Shown in pieces: positions 1-8,005 of a DNA stretch of 64,000 bases. Both the position numbers and the translations under genes were made by a program. Position 1 is the stretch's first letter; the number at the start of each line of letters is the position of its first letter. The stretch lies in assembly GCA_964454645.1 (NCBI GenBank), contig CAYVTM010000002.1:1-64000 (forward strand). Reading direction: 5' to 3'. The DNA is from CAYVTM01 sp964454645 (GTDB lineage Bacteria > Bacteroidota > Bacteroidia > Sphingobacteriales > Sphingobacteriaceae). The notes under the pieces are model-generated. The model made no database searches. It was given only the letters and a program-made list of their open reading frames with translations, and had not been told where the DNA came from.

Positions 1-22
1 CCCCTTAGACCCAGGCGGGCTG

Positions 23-53
23 CAAAGGTAATAAGCTTTTCTCAGTTTCCAAA
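23..53 (-). promoter_or_regulatory. Leftward consensus Bacteroidota promoter leaving the window
   Basis: Read on the minus strand this is TTTG (50-53), a 19-base spacer and TACCTTTG (23-30). It fits the Bacteroidota -33/-7 consensus TTTG-N19-TAnnTTTG perfectly. Transcription would start near position 16-18 and run out of the left edge. The roughly 16 remaining bases contain no start codon, so the product (a protein gene or a stable RNA) cannot be told. Confidence 0.7.
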
Positions 54-109
54 TAAGAATTAAAAGATGAGCAATAACCTATTGATAATGAAACCAAAAA
101 AATATTCCT

Positions 110-478
110 TTAATATTGGCCTGTGGAAAGTAAGACCAAGGTGCATGCTTCAAGGGTTTCGATTCCCTTGTCTTCGGCTAACTTTTCCAATTCGGGATTC
201 TCAGTACCCGGATTAAAAATAATACGCTTTGGATTCGTAGAAAGTATATAATCGAAATAGTACTGTTGGTTCTGCGGACCTACATACAAAGTAATCGTAT
301 CAATATCGTTGTATGTGATTAACTCATTCTGAATAGGAATCCCTGCTACCTTCCCTTTCTTTATTCCGACAGGTACCACCTCATGCCCTTTAGCAGAGAG
401 TGCGTGAATCGCTTTGTATGCATATCGCCCGGGATTGGGGCTCGCACCAAGCACAAGCGTTTTTTTGGAATTCTCCAT
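110..478 (-). CDS. CoA-binding domain protein (YccU-like)
   Basis: A 122-aa cytosolic protein of the small stand-alone CoA-binding family (COG1832 type). The N-terminus shows the Rossmann loop GASPNPGRYAYKA at about residues 11-23, the family's nucleotide/CoA-binding signature. The C-terminus has the usual NPGTENPEL stretch and a late cysteine in EACTLVL. Length and fold order match the family (about 120-145 aa). The family binds CoA; the physiological role is not established. The ATG at 478 lies one base after the stop of the small upstream gene (480-647), so the two are probably co-transcribed. No terminator is visible between the stop and the left edge. Confidence 0.88.
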   Translation of the reverse strand: MENSKKTLVLGASPNPGRYAYKAIHALSAKGHEVVPVGIKKGKVAGIPIQNELITYNDIDTITLYVGPQNQQYYFDYILSTNPKRIIFNPGTENPELEKLAEDKGIETLEACTLVLLSTGQY

Positions 479-479
479 C

Positions 480-647
480 TTATAAATTTTTGATTACATA
501 ATACAATATATATATCCAGCCGATAATTCCGTGAAATATTGCCCAAAGCACCGATTTATTTACCGACCAACTGATAACAATAGCGAGCACCGAACCGAAA
601 CTGATTCCGTTGCGGATAATTTCTTTGCGATATATAACTTTTTCCAT
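480..647 (-). CDS. Small membrane protein, 55 aa, unknown function
   Basis: Reading the minus strand from ATG 645-647 gives a 55-aa frame ending in TAA at 480-482. It starts MEKVIYRKEIIRNG, then has two hydrophobic segments, FGSVLAIVISW (about 17-27) and LWAIFHGIIGWIYILYYVI (about 34-52), with a basic N-terminus. That is the shape of a two-helix inner-membrane miniprotein. It ends one base before the start of the CoA-binding gene, which supports translation as an operon partner. I do not recognise a named family; small proteins with a GWIYILYY-type second helix do occur in Bacteroidota. No close promoter match is visible upstream. Confidence 0.6.
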   Translation of the reverse strand: MEKVIYRKEIIRNGISFGSVLAIVISWSVNKSVLWAIFHGIIGWIYILYYVIKNL

Positions 648-699
648 CGACTTAATTGATAATAAGTAACACCTTGATTAAAAAATATGTTTCATAAAA

Positions 700-2253
700 C
701 TATTGATAAAATTTAGCTATCGCTTCTGCACATTTCTCCCCGTCAATTGCAGCCGACATAATTCCTCCGGCATATCCTGCTCCCTCAGCACAGGGGAATA
801 AGCCCTTCACCTCTACATGCTGCAAAGTATATGGATCGCGGGGAATACGGACCGGAGAAGATGTTCGCGACTCAACTCCAACCAATACGCCTTCATTCGT
901 ATAATACCCTTTCATCTTTTTGCCAAAAGCCGGTAATGCTTTTTTTATGCGCATCGATATATGACCCGGCAACACATCGTATAAAGATACGGATGTGATA
1001 CCCGGCAAATATGAACATCCCGGCAAGTCGACCGAATGTTTTTCATTTACAAAATCGACAATTCGTTGAGCAGGTGCAGATAAATTGGCTCCGGCTATTT
1101 GGTATGCCTGCTGCTCGATGCGATGCTGATACTTTAACATATATAGAGGGTCCGATTTATCTCCGGGAACATCTTCCGGATTTATCTGCACCACTAAACC
1201 GGAATTTGCATAAGGATTATTCCGTTTGGAAGGAGACCATCCGTTTACAACCAGTTCGTTTTGATCGGTTGCACAGGGTGCTATAATTCCTCCGGGACAC
1301 ATACAGAATGAAAATACTCCACGGTTTTCTACCTGCTCAACAATATTGTAATACGCCGGCGGTAAATTCGGATGCCTTGTAGTACAATGATATTGTATTT
1401 GATCGATAAGTTCCTGAGGATGTTCGATACGTAGTCCCAATGCAAATGGTTTTGCTTCTATTTTAACCTGTTTACGATGCAAAAGCTCGTAGATGTCTTT
1501 CGCTGAATGTCCGGTAGCTAAAATAACTGCCTTCGCTTCGATACGTGTACCATCCGAAAACACTACTCCTTTCACTTCGGAGGATTCAATTATCAGATCA
1601 TCGACTTTTGTATTAAAATGAATCTCGGCACCCGCATCTAAAATCCGTTCGCGCATAGCGACAATAATCTGCGGCAGTTTGTTTGTACCGATATGGGGAC
1701 GTGTATTTATGGCAATATCGGGATCGGCTCCGTGTTGTATAAAGATGGATAAGATGCGATCGACTTCACCCCTTTTGGTCGAACGGGTATAGAGTTTACC
1801 GTCGGAATAGGTTCCTGCGCCTCCCTCTCCAAAACAATAATTCGATTCGGGGTTAACGATACCCGCTTTATTTAATATAGCCAAATCTCTTCTTCGCTCA
1901 CGTACTTCTTTTCCACGTTCCAGTATAATTGGCTTGAACCCCAACTCTATCAGACGGAGAGCAGCAAAAAGTCCCGCCGGACCGGCACCAACAATAATTA
2001 CAGGCTTTGCATCACGAATATTGTTGCCTTGAAGATGATAATGCTCTATGGGAACAGGATACTCGTCAATATATACCCGCAACTTACAGATGAAAACAAC
2101 TTTTCGGGAACGTGCATCGACAGAGCGCTTCAGAAATAAAAAATTTTTTACCTGTTCATGGCGCAGGCCTAAGTGCTCGGCTATTTTATGATGAATGATT
2201 TCCATCCGGCCGATATCGGCCGGCAACATCTTCAGCTCGATCTCTTGTTGCAT
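700..2253 (-). CDS. NAD(P)/FAD-dependent dehydrogenase, COG2509 family
   Basis: A 517-aa soluble flavoprotein. Residues 1-80 form the small N-terminal domain of this family. The dinucleotide fold begins at VIIVGAGPAGLFAALRL (about 85-101), followed by the acidic strand end ILERG. A second motif, VILATGHSAKDIY, closes the FAD domain, and the C-terminus carries AEGAGYAGGIMSAAIDG, which contacts the flavin in related oxidoreductases. Length is typical for COG2509 (about 515-540 aa). The substrate is unknown for the family. The gene stands alone: its ATG at 2253 is divergent from lemA. No signal peptide. Confidence 0.9.
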   Translation of the reverse strand: MQQEIELKMLPADIGRMEIIHHKIAEHLGLRHEQVKNFLFLKRSVDARSRKVVFICKLRVYIDEYPVPIEHYHLQGNNIRDAKPVIIVGAGPAGLFAALRLIELGFKPIILERGKEVRERRRDLAILNKAGIVNPESNYCFGEGGAGTYSDGKLYTRSTKRGEVDRILSIFIQHGADPDIAINTRPHIGTNKLPQIIVAMRERILDAGAEIHFNTKVDDLIIESSEVKGVVFSDGTRIEAKAVILATGHSAKDIYELLHRKQVKIEAKPFALGLRIEHPQELIDQIQYHCTTRHPNLPPAYYNIVEQVENRGVFSFCMCPGGIIAPCATDQNELVVNGWSPSKRNNPYANSGLVVQINPEDVPGDKSDPLYMLKYQHRIEQQAYQIAGANLSAPAQRIVDFVNEKHSVDLPGCSYLPGITSVSLYDVLPGHISMRIKKALPAFGKKMKGYYTNEGVLVGVESRTSSPVRIPRDPYTLQHVEVKGLFPCAEGAGYAGGIMSAAIDGEKCAEAIAKFYQ

Positions 2254-2341
2254 GTGTTCAGGTATTTATCCTAAAAGAATCAAAGGTAATTATTATTTTT
2301 TTATTGTACTTTTATCTCTGAAAAACTAAAACAATATTTAT

Positions 2342-2923
2342 ATGAAAAAATCTCTTATTATTTTGATGGGTATCATAGGGATACTGGTAATATTCTCGGG
2401 TTGCGGATATAATACTATGGTAAAACTCGATGAACAGGTAAGTGGCCAATGGGCCCAGGTAGAAAATGTGTATCAACGCAGAGCCGATCTCATTCCCAAC
2501 CTAGTAAATACTGTAAAAGGTTATGCCGATTTTGAAAAAGAAGTATTAACTTCTGTAACCGAAGCAAGAAGTAAAGCAACATCTGTAAATGTTGACCCTT
2601 CGAATTTAAGTCCGGAAGCCATCCAACAATTCCAGCAAGCACAGGGGCAATTGAGTTCAGCTCTTTCCCGTTTATTGGTTGTTGTTGAGAGATATCCCGA
2701 CTTAAAAGCAAATCAAAACTTTTTGGAGTTACAAGCACAGTTGGAAGGAACAGAAAACAGAATTACGGTAGAACGAAATAAATTCAACGAAGTTACCCAG
2801 CAGTATAATACTAAAATACGTACCTTCCCGAATAATCTTACTGCTGCAATTTTCGGTTTCGATAAAAAAGGATATTTCGAAGCAGATGCAGGGGCAGAGA
2901 AAGCGCCCGTAGTTGAATTTTAA
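2342..2923 (+). CDS. lemA: LemA family lipoprotein
   Basis: A 193-aa protein with a lipoprotein signal: basic start MKKS, a hydrophobic run and lipobox FSGC with the acylated Cys at 21. The LemA signature RRADLIPNLVNTVKGYA follows at about residues 47-63, then the long helical segment, and NKFNEVTQQYN and TFPNN near the C-terminus, all normal for the family. It is the first gene of an operon with two TPM-domain proteins (2972 and 3396), a standard Bacteroidota arrangement. The family lies at the cell envelope; its biochemical function is not settled. Complete and unremarkable. Confidence 0.95.
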   Translation: MKKSLIILMGIIGILVIFSGCGYNTMVKLDEQVSGQWAQVENVYQRRADLIPNLVNTVKGYADFEKEVLTSVTEARSKATSVNVDPSNLSPEAIQQFQQAQGQLSSALSRLLVVVERYPDLKANQNFLELQAQLEGTENRITVERNKFNEVTQQYNTKIRTFPNNLTAAIFGFDKKGYFEADAGAEKAPVVEF

Positions 2924-2971
2924 TCTTCGGAAATTTTCAACACATTTTAATTAATAACAAAAAGTATCTGT

Positions 2972-3403
2972 ATGGGGATTCAACGATTCAGTCTGCAAGA
3001 ACGCGAAGCTATTAAACACGCTATTCAGGCTGCGGAAAATAAAACTTCCGGAGAGATTCGCGTTTTTGTAGAAGAACACTGTAAGGAAGACACGCTCGAT
3101 CGCGCGTCTTATCATTTTGAGAGATTAGGTATGCACAAAACTTCTTTACGCAATGGAGTACTCATTTACCTGGCAACTGCCGATCATAAATTTGCCATCA
3201 TTGGTGATGCAGGAATAAATACGGTTACGGGGAGTGATTTTTGGAATCTTGCTAAGGAAGAAATGCTTATTCACTTCAAACAAAATAATCTTGCGCAAGG
3301 TATTATTACCGGCATTCACAAAGTAGGTGATGCACTTAAAAAACATTTCCCTTATTCAGACAACGATAAAAATGAATTACCTGATGATATCGCCCATGCT
3401 TAA
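2972..3403 (+). CDS. TPM domain protein, cytosolic form
   Basis: A 143-aa protein made almost entirely of one TPM domain (family named after TLP18.3, Psb32 and MOLO-1). It has no signal peptide or membrane segment. Visible features are SGEIRVFVEEHC at about 29-40, YLATADHKFAIIGDAGIN at about 66-83 and the helical tail AQGIITGIHKVGDAL. It matches the short COG3762-type partner that usually sits between lemA and a membrane-anchored TPM gene. Its stop overlaps the likely start of the next gene by eight bases, consistent with translational coupling. The family's role in vivo is unclear; phosphatase activity is claimed for plant members. Confidence 0.88.
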   Translation: MGIQRFSLQEREAIKHAIQAAENKTSGEIRVFVEEHCKEDTLDRASYHFERLGMHKTSLRNGVLIYLATADHKFAIIGDAGINTVTGSDFWNLAKEEMLIHFKQNNLAQGIITGIHKVGDALKKHFPYSDNDKNELPDDIAHA

Positions 3404-4151
3404 GTGCCGAACTTTTATCAGCGGCCTGTTGATTCTGATTGCTCAATCGGTTTGGGCTTATAACATTCCGGATAAATCATCGCGATTGGTTAACGATTAT
3501 ACACAAACCTTATCGACCAGCGAACAACAAATGCTTGAACAGAAACTCTTGGCTTATAATGATTCAACCTCTACACAAGTGGCAATCGTTATTATTCCAA
3601 GTCTGGATGGGGAAGAAGTTTCTGCTTATGCTGTCAAACTTGCCGAGCAATGGGGCATCGGAAGAAAAGATAAAGACAATGGGGTATTATTGTTAATTTC
3701 CATACAAGATCGCAGAGTAACCATACAAACCGGATATGGTATGGAGGGGGTATTACCGGATGCGATTTGTAAACGTATCATTGAACAAGAAATAAAACCG
3801 GCTTTTCAACAAAGCGATTATTACGGGGGTATTGACAAAGCCACAACCGCTATTTTTAAATTTGCAGCAGGTGAATATACTGCCGACAATTATGCTGAAG
3901 AAGGGACTCCTCTATTTTTTATTCTTATCCTAATTGCTTTCATCATTTTTGTATCGATCATGAGCCGAAGAAAAGGAAAACACCAACAATTCAGCAGTCG
4001 TGGTAGCGGTATCCCATTTTGGATGTTGATGGGTGGTGGCGGATCCAGAAGCCACGGTGGTTCCTGGGGTAATTTTAGTGGAGGCAGCGGAGGTTTCAGA
4101 GGTTTTGGCGGTGGCAGTTTTGGCGGAGGCGGCGCAAGCGGAGGCTGGTAA
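3396..4151 (+). CDS. TPM domain protein with signal peptide and Gly-rich tail (YgcG-like)
   Basis: About 251 aa if translated from the ATG at 3396, which overlaps the preceding stop. From there the protein opens directly with a signal peptide (MLKCRTFISGLLILIAQSVWA). Longer in-frame starts at 3372 or 3384 would only put extra residues ahead of it. The TPM domain spans about residues 27-150 and includes GVLLLISIQDRRVTIQTGYG. A transmembrane helix (LFFILILIAFIIFVSI) follows at about 175-192. The C-terminus is a low-complexity Gly/Ser tail ending GGGGASGGW, typical of YgcG homologues. It is probably exported and anchored in the inner membrane, forming the third gene of the lemA operon. Confidence 0.88.
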   Translation: MLKCRTFISGLLILIAQSVWAYNIPDKSSRLVNDYTQTLSTSEQQMLEQKLLAYNDSTSTQVAIVIIPSLDGEEVSAYAVKLAEQWGIGRKDKDNGVLLLISIQDRRVTIQTGYGMEGVLPDAICKRIIEQEIKPAFQQSDYYGGIDKATTAIFKFAAGEYTADNYAEEGTPLFFILILIAFIIFVSIMSRRKGKHQQFSSRGSGIPFWMLMGGGGSRSHGGSWGNFSGGSGGFRGFGGGSFGGGGASGGW

Positions 4152-4496
4152 TCTAACACTAAATGCATCTCAACTAATCTATCATCACATCGATGTTTTC
4201 AGATACCGAATTTATATTGTGTTCGACTTCATTCTTTCGCATACAAATTCATTCTTGTCAATTTCTTTACAAAATACAAAAGAGAAAACTTGTATTAGGG
4301 CTCATGTAGTTTATCACCTTTGGTCTTAAACTACTCTGAATATGAATGAACAACCAAACACAAATATTAAATAGTGCTTGATTATTATAAGATTGACAAT
4401 CTTTTGTAATCTATGATTGCATTTAATTCTTCTGTTCATAAAAAATGCCTCCGATATTAGATAATATCGGAGGCATTTTTTATCTGTTTTTTACAA
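4152..4496. other. Non-coding gap between convergent YgcG-like gene and dnaA
   Basis: These 345 bases hold no convincing coding frame. I see an eight-base inverted repeat, GTAGTTTA at 4306-4313 with TAAACTAC at 4327-4334 and a 13-base loop. There is also a short AAGATT-gac-AATCTT hairpin at 4389-4403, which could end the rightward lemA operon although it is not followed by a clean T run. The dnaA terminator lies at 4440-4481. Confidence 0.5.
4440..4481 (-). terminator. dnaA intrinsic terminator, probably bidirectional
   Basis: A perfect 13-bp stem, TGCCTCCGATATT at 4446-4458 with its complement at 4463-4475, around a four-base loop. It is flanked by A6 and T6, so it works as a Rho-independent terminator in either direction. 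It lies 16 bases beyond the dnaA stop codon. Confidence 0.9.
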
Positions 4497-5924
4497 TTAA
4501 CTAAGCTTTAATTTTTTCTGAATATCCGCTACATAAGCTCTGAATTTCTTATCGGTATCAATTAAATCTTCAACGGTTTGGCAGGCGTAAATAACGGTTG
4601 AATGATCTCTTCCGCCAAAGTGCATACCGATCGATTTCAAAGAAGATTTAGTATGGCTCTTTGCAAGGTACATAGATATCTGACGAGCCTGTACAATCTC
4701 GCGTTTACGGGTTTGTGATTTCAGCATCTCAAGAGGAACCTCAAAATATTCGCAAACCAGTTTCTGTATATATTCTATAGAGATTTCTTTGTTTGAATTT
4801 TTTATGAAATTCTTCAACATTTGTTTGGCAAGCGGAAGATCAATTTCTTTTTTGTTCAGGGTTGAATGTGCCAACAAAGAAACCATAGCTCCTTCCAGAT
4901 CACGCATATTACTATCGATATTATGTGCGACATACTCTACTACATCCAAGGGTAGTTCGATTCCATCGTTTTGCATCTTTTTATATAAGATCGCCATACG
5001 GGTTTCGAAATCGGGAATTTGCAAATCGGCAGTCAGGCCCCATTTGAATCGCGATAATAAACGATCTTCTACACCAATTAAATCTTTTGGTGGTTTATCG
5101 GAAGTAAGGATAATTTGTTTATTGGTTTGATGCAATTCATTAAAAATATGAAAAAATATGTCCTGCGTTTTTTCTTTCCCGGCAAAATTATGCACATCAT
5201 CCAAAATCAATACATCAATTAGCTGATAGAAATTTTTAAAGTCATTGATTGTATTGTTCTTCATCGATTCAACAAACTGCTGAGTAAACTTTTCTGCATT
5301 TACATACAACACTTGTTTGTCGGGAAAGTGGTCTTTAATTGAACCACCTATTGCATGCACTAAATGTGTTTTCCCAAGACCTGTCGGGCCATAAATCATT
5401 AACGGGTTAAACGAAGTCCCGCCCGGTTTATTCGCTACGGCAAAACCTGCCGAGCGTGCTAAACGGTTACAGTCACCCTCAACAAAGTTATCGAAGGAGT
5501 ATTTGGAGTTTAACTGTGAGTCGATATTGATTTTTTTCAATCCGGGAATTACAAAAGGATTACGGATTGAAGTGTTTACAGTAACAGGAACCGGAACAGA
5601 TGGATTTTTCAATTCACCATTCGGAGAGGCCGGAATATTTATGGTATGCGCTTTTGTATTGGATGACGCATTGTCAACCACAATATTATATTCCAGGCGT
5701 GCGTCTGCACCCAGTTCATGTTTGATGGTCTTTCTCAACAGATTCACATAGTGCTCCTCTAACCATTCATAAAAAAACAAACTCGGAACTTGGATAGTTA
5801 ACACATTACCTTCAAGCTTTAATGCTTTAATAGGTTCAAACCAGGTTTTAAAACTTTGCGCAGGGACATTATCTTTGATAATCCTAAGACAATTTTCCCA
5901 AACCGTATTCGATGTTACTACCAT
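4497..5924 (-). CDS. dnaA: Chromosomal replication initiator DnaA
   Basis: A 475-aa initiator with all four domains. Domain I is about residues 1-85 (VWENCLRIIKDNVPAQSFKTW start). A variable linker runs to about 135. The AAA+ ATPase has Walker A GPTGLGKT at 179-186, Walker B VLILDDVH and the sensor region LTSDKPP. The C-terminal DNA-binding domain ends with the DnaA-box reading signature GGRDHSTVIYACQT. It binds DnaA boxes and opens the origin in its ATP form. The gene stands alone, as it often does in Bacteroidota, without dnaN or recF beside it. A strong terminator follows and a long A+T-rich gap precedes it. Confidence 0.98.
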   Translation of the reverse strand: MVVTSNTVWENCLRIIKDNVPAQSFKTWFEPIKALKLEGNVLTIQVPSLFFYEWLEEHYVNLLRKTIKHELGADARLEYNIVVDNASSNTKAHTINIPASPNGELKNPSVPVPVTVNTSIRNPFVIPGLKKINIDSQLNSKYSFDNFVEGDCNRLARSAGFAVANKPGGTSFNPLMIYGPTGLGKTHLVHAIGGSIKDHFPDKQVLYVNAEKFTQQFVESMKNNTINDFKNFYQLIDVLILDDVHNFAGKEKTQDIFFHIFNELHQTNKQIILTSDKPPKDLIGVEDRLLSRFKWGLTADLQIPDFETRMAILYKKMQNDGIELPLDVVEYVAHNIDSNMRDLEGAMVSLLAHSTLNKKEIDLPLAKQMLKNFIKNSNKEISIEYIQKLVCEYFEVPLEMLKSQTRKREIVQARQISMYLAKSHTKSSLKSIGMHFGGRDHSTVIYACQTVEDLIDTDKKFRAYVADIQKKLKLS

Positions 5925-6326
5925 TCTTTTGAGCGTATTAAAATGTTTTTATTCTTATTAAAAAATTTAGCTTCAGTTTCTGCTTAGAGAGAACGAATAT
6001 TTAAAAAAAAATCCTAACAAAAAAATAAAAAAAATACTTGCAAAATTCATTTATGCGATTGCGTTGCGCAAAGTCATTTTTTGGGCTTATTTTTTTTTAT
6101 TTTTTTTTATTTTCAACTCCTCATTTTTTTCCGACCCTCTGAAATGCCTATTTTTACTGGCAAAACGGAGCATTCGTTTCTAAAATGCTGTATATCACTC
6201 TCAAAAATGAATCTTTGATTTCTTATGTTAAACAGCAAGTTCTACATGAAGTATTTCAGGAAACTCTTCGCATGTAATTTACAAAAAAAAATGAATGAAA
6301 CGGTAAAAATTTTAGAAAGTTAAGTA
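5925..6326. other. A+T-rich gap upstream of dnaA
   Basis: This 402-base non-coding gap is rich in A and T homopolymer runs, notably the T-rich tracts at about 6089-6130. It also holds a short GC-rich motif with the palindrome TTGCGCAA near 6064-6071. It must contain the dnaA promoter, but I see only poor matches to TAnnTTTG on the minus strand. I found no TTATNCACA DnaA box on either strand, so although the composition is unwinding-element-like, the sequence does not support calling it the replication origin. Confidence 0.4.
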
Positions 6327-7277
6327 TCAAGCCTTTTCAATTTCAGAACGAACATTTAGAGCCGTGCCAATAGCTTGTTTCTTTTTCTTCGATTTCTCGA
6401 AATAAAAATCTACCCTTCCCAGATTTATTCCTGCAAAACCAACCTGAAAAATTTGAACTTGCTTTACATCAGCACTTAACAAAATTTCGGGTTGCGACAT
6501 GAATGTATGGGTATGCCCACCGATGATAAGATCGATGTTTTTTGTATTCGTTGCGAGTACCTGATCGGAAACTTTTCGATCACGATATTTATAACCCAAA
6601 TGTGATAAACAAATAATCAGATCGCAATTCATTTCTTCCTTCAACAGTGTTGCATACCGGGTTGCCTGCTCAATCGGATCAAGGTAAAGGGTCTCTCCAT
6701 AATTCTTCTTTTCGACAAGCCCCTCTAATTCAATGCCCAATCCAAAAACACCTACCTTAATACTGCCTTTTTGAAAGATTTTATAAGGCAAGGCTTTTCC
6801 CTGTAAAGCTGTATTGTTAAAATTATAGTTCGAACAAATAATCGGGAAACCGGCATGCCGCATCTGCTTCACAAAGCCTTCCACTCCATTATCAAAATCG
6901 TGATTCCCTAAGGTTGCTGCATCGTACCCCATTTCCGACATCAGCTTTAGCTCCAACTCTCCTCCGTATAAATTAAAATAAGGTGTTCCTTGAAAAATAT
7001 CTCCGGCATCGAACAATAACACGTGCTCTTCTTCAGAGCGGATCTTTTTAATGAGTGCTGCCCTTCGTGCTACTCCCGCTTGTCCTGCATTACGCGATCC
7101 ATCCATCGGGAAAGGATCAATTCGACTGTGAACATCATTGGTATGTAGAATGCAAATTTTAACGATATCGGGTTTTGCGAATATATCGGCAGGTTTTAAT
7201 CCCAAGCCCGTTAATGCCAGGGCCGAGCCCATTAACTTTAGGAACTGTCTTCTACTTGATGATGTTAATTCTTCCAT
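6327..7277 (-). CDS. 5'-nucleotidase-type metallophosphatase with Tat signal
   Basis: A 316-aa exported phosphoesterase equal to the catalytic N-terminal half of UshA/5'-nucleotidase enzymes. The N-terminus SRRQFLK plus a hydrophobic stretch is a twin-arginine signal. Metal-binding motifs follow in the expected order: LHTNDVHS (about 43), DAGDIFQG, GNHDFD, SHLG and GGHTHTF. These coordinate a dinuclear metal centre. The substrate-binding C-terminal domain is missing here and is encoded by the preceding gene, whose end overlaps this start by 26 bases. The two products probably cooperate in the periplasm to strip phosphate from nucleotides. Confidence 0.92.
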   Translation of the reverse strand: MEELTSSSRRQFLKLMGSALALTGLGLKPADIFAKPDIVKICILHTNDVHSRIDPFPMDGSRNAGQAGVARRAALIKKIRSEEEHVLLFDAGDIFQGTPYFNLYGGELELKLMSEMGYDAATLGNHDFDNGVEGFVKQMRHAGFPIICSNYNFNNTALQGKALPYKIFQKGSIKVGVFGLGIELEGLVEKKNYGETLYLDPIEQATRYATLLKEEMNCDLIICLSHLGYKYRDRKVSDQVLATNTKNIDLIIGGHTHTFMSQPEILLSADVKQVQIFQVGFAGINLGRVDFYFEKSKKKKQAIGTALNVRSEIEKA

Positions 7278-7998
7278 CGATTTGAGGATTTAATATACGT
7301 CCTTGTTTAGCTTCTTCTTCTATATACATTCTGATAGCATCGCGCACTTTCAGATTGAGATTGATACGTTCTACTCCTTTAAATGCCTCTATCCCATCTC
7401 CACCTCCGGATAAATAATCAGAAGTAACCACTTTATATTTTTTCGATTCAATTATCTCTTCTCCCCCGATGCTCAAATCTGTTATTTTCTTCTCGACAGC
7501 AGTTATACGCATTCCCCCTATGGGTTGTCCACCCTTATCTACAATAAATTGTGCTAACATTCGTATCTGCGAAGCATTCAACTCTAAGAGTACCAACTCG
7601 TTTTCAAAAGGCATCAGCTCAAAAACATTTCCTAAAGTAATTTTCCCTTCCGGCAAGGAAGAGCGTATCCCTCCGTTACTCGTCGGAAACATAATATCGT
7701 ACACTATACCTTGTTGAATACAAGTGGCTCCTACAGCATCTGCGAAAAAGTTTCCCAACTTACTTTCGGGCAACCCTTTTTGAAGTTCTTCTGCGGAATG
7801 CCCAATCACCCGACTCATCTGTGAATCGAGGCTGAGCTTATAGGGGTTGTAAAATGCCAGTGTAGCTGAATCGGGTTGGACTTCTGCAACCTTAAGCAAA
7901 GTCGACTGCACCTGTCCTACATAATATCTTTTAGAACAGGAGCTTATCCCGATGACGAGCAGCAAAAGGATAAAGGGTACTGACTTGAATTTATACAT
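7252..7998 (-). CDS. 5'-nucleotidase C-terminal domain lipoprotein
   Basis: About 248 aa from the ATG at 7998. That start places a lipoprotein signal at the N-terminus with lipobox ISSC and Cys 21; the open frame continues upstream into the mutase gene but without a signal. The rest is the substrate-recognition domain of UshA-like nucleotidases: TSNGGIRSSLPEG, ITLGNVFELMPFEN and SGGGDGIEAFKG. It has no metallophosphatase motifs of its own, so it is probably non-catalytic alone. It overlaps the catalytic partner gene (6327-7277) by 26 bases, and it begins seven bases after the mutase stop. Confidence 0.88.
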   Translation of the reverse strand: MYKFKSVPFILLLLVIGISSCSKRYYVGQVQSTLLKVAEVQPDSATLAFYNPYKLSLDSQMSRVIGHSAEELQKGLPESKLGNFFADAVGATCIQQGIVYDIMFPTSNGGIRSSLPEGKITLGNVFELMPFENELVLLELNASQIRMLAQFIVDKGGQPIGGMRITAVEKKITDLSIGGEEIIESKKYKVVTSDYLSGGGDGIEAFKGVERINLNLKVRDAIRMYIEEEAKQGRILNPQIDGRINIIK

Positions 7999-8005
7999 AA
8001 CTTTA

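Noticed and set aside
3890..4168. Open proline-rich frame on the minus strand
   Set aside because: It is the mirror of the glycine-rich tail of the TPM protein on the plus strand (GGx codons read back as CC-rich codons). No start context or promoter.
5925..6326. Replication origin beside dnaA
   Set aside because: The gap is A+T-rich with long T tracts, but I found no TTATNCACA DnaA boxes on either strand, and the Bacteroidota origin is often not beside dnaA. Composition alone is not enough. A cumulative GC-skew minimum of the whole genome would decide.
7252..7277. Frameshift breaking a single 5'-nucleotidase gene
   Set aside because: The C-terminal domain comes first with its own lipoprotein signal, and the catalytic domain has its own Tat signal. 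The order and two signals show separate genes, not a broken one.
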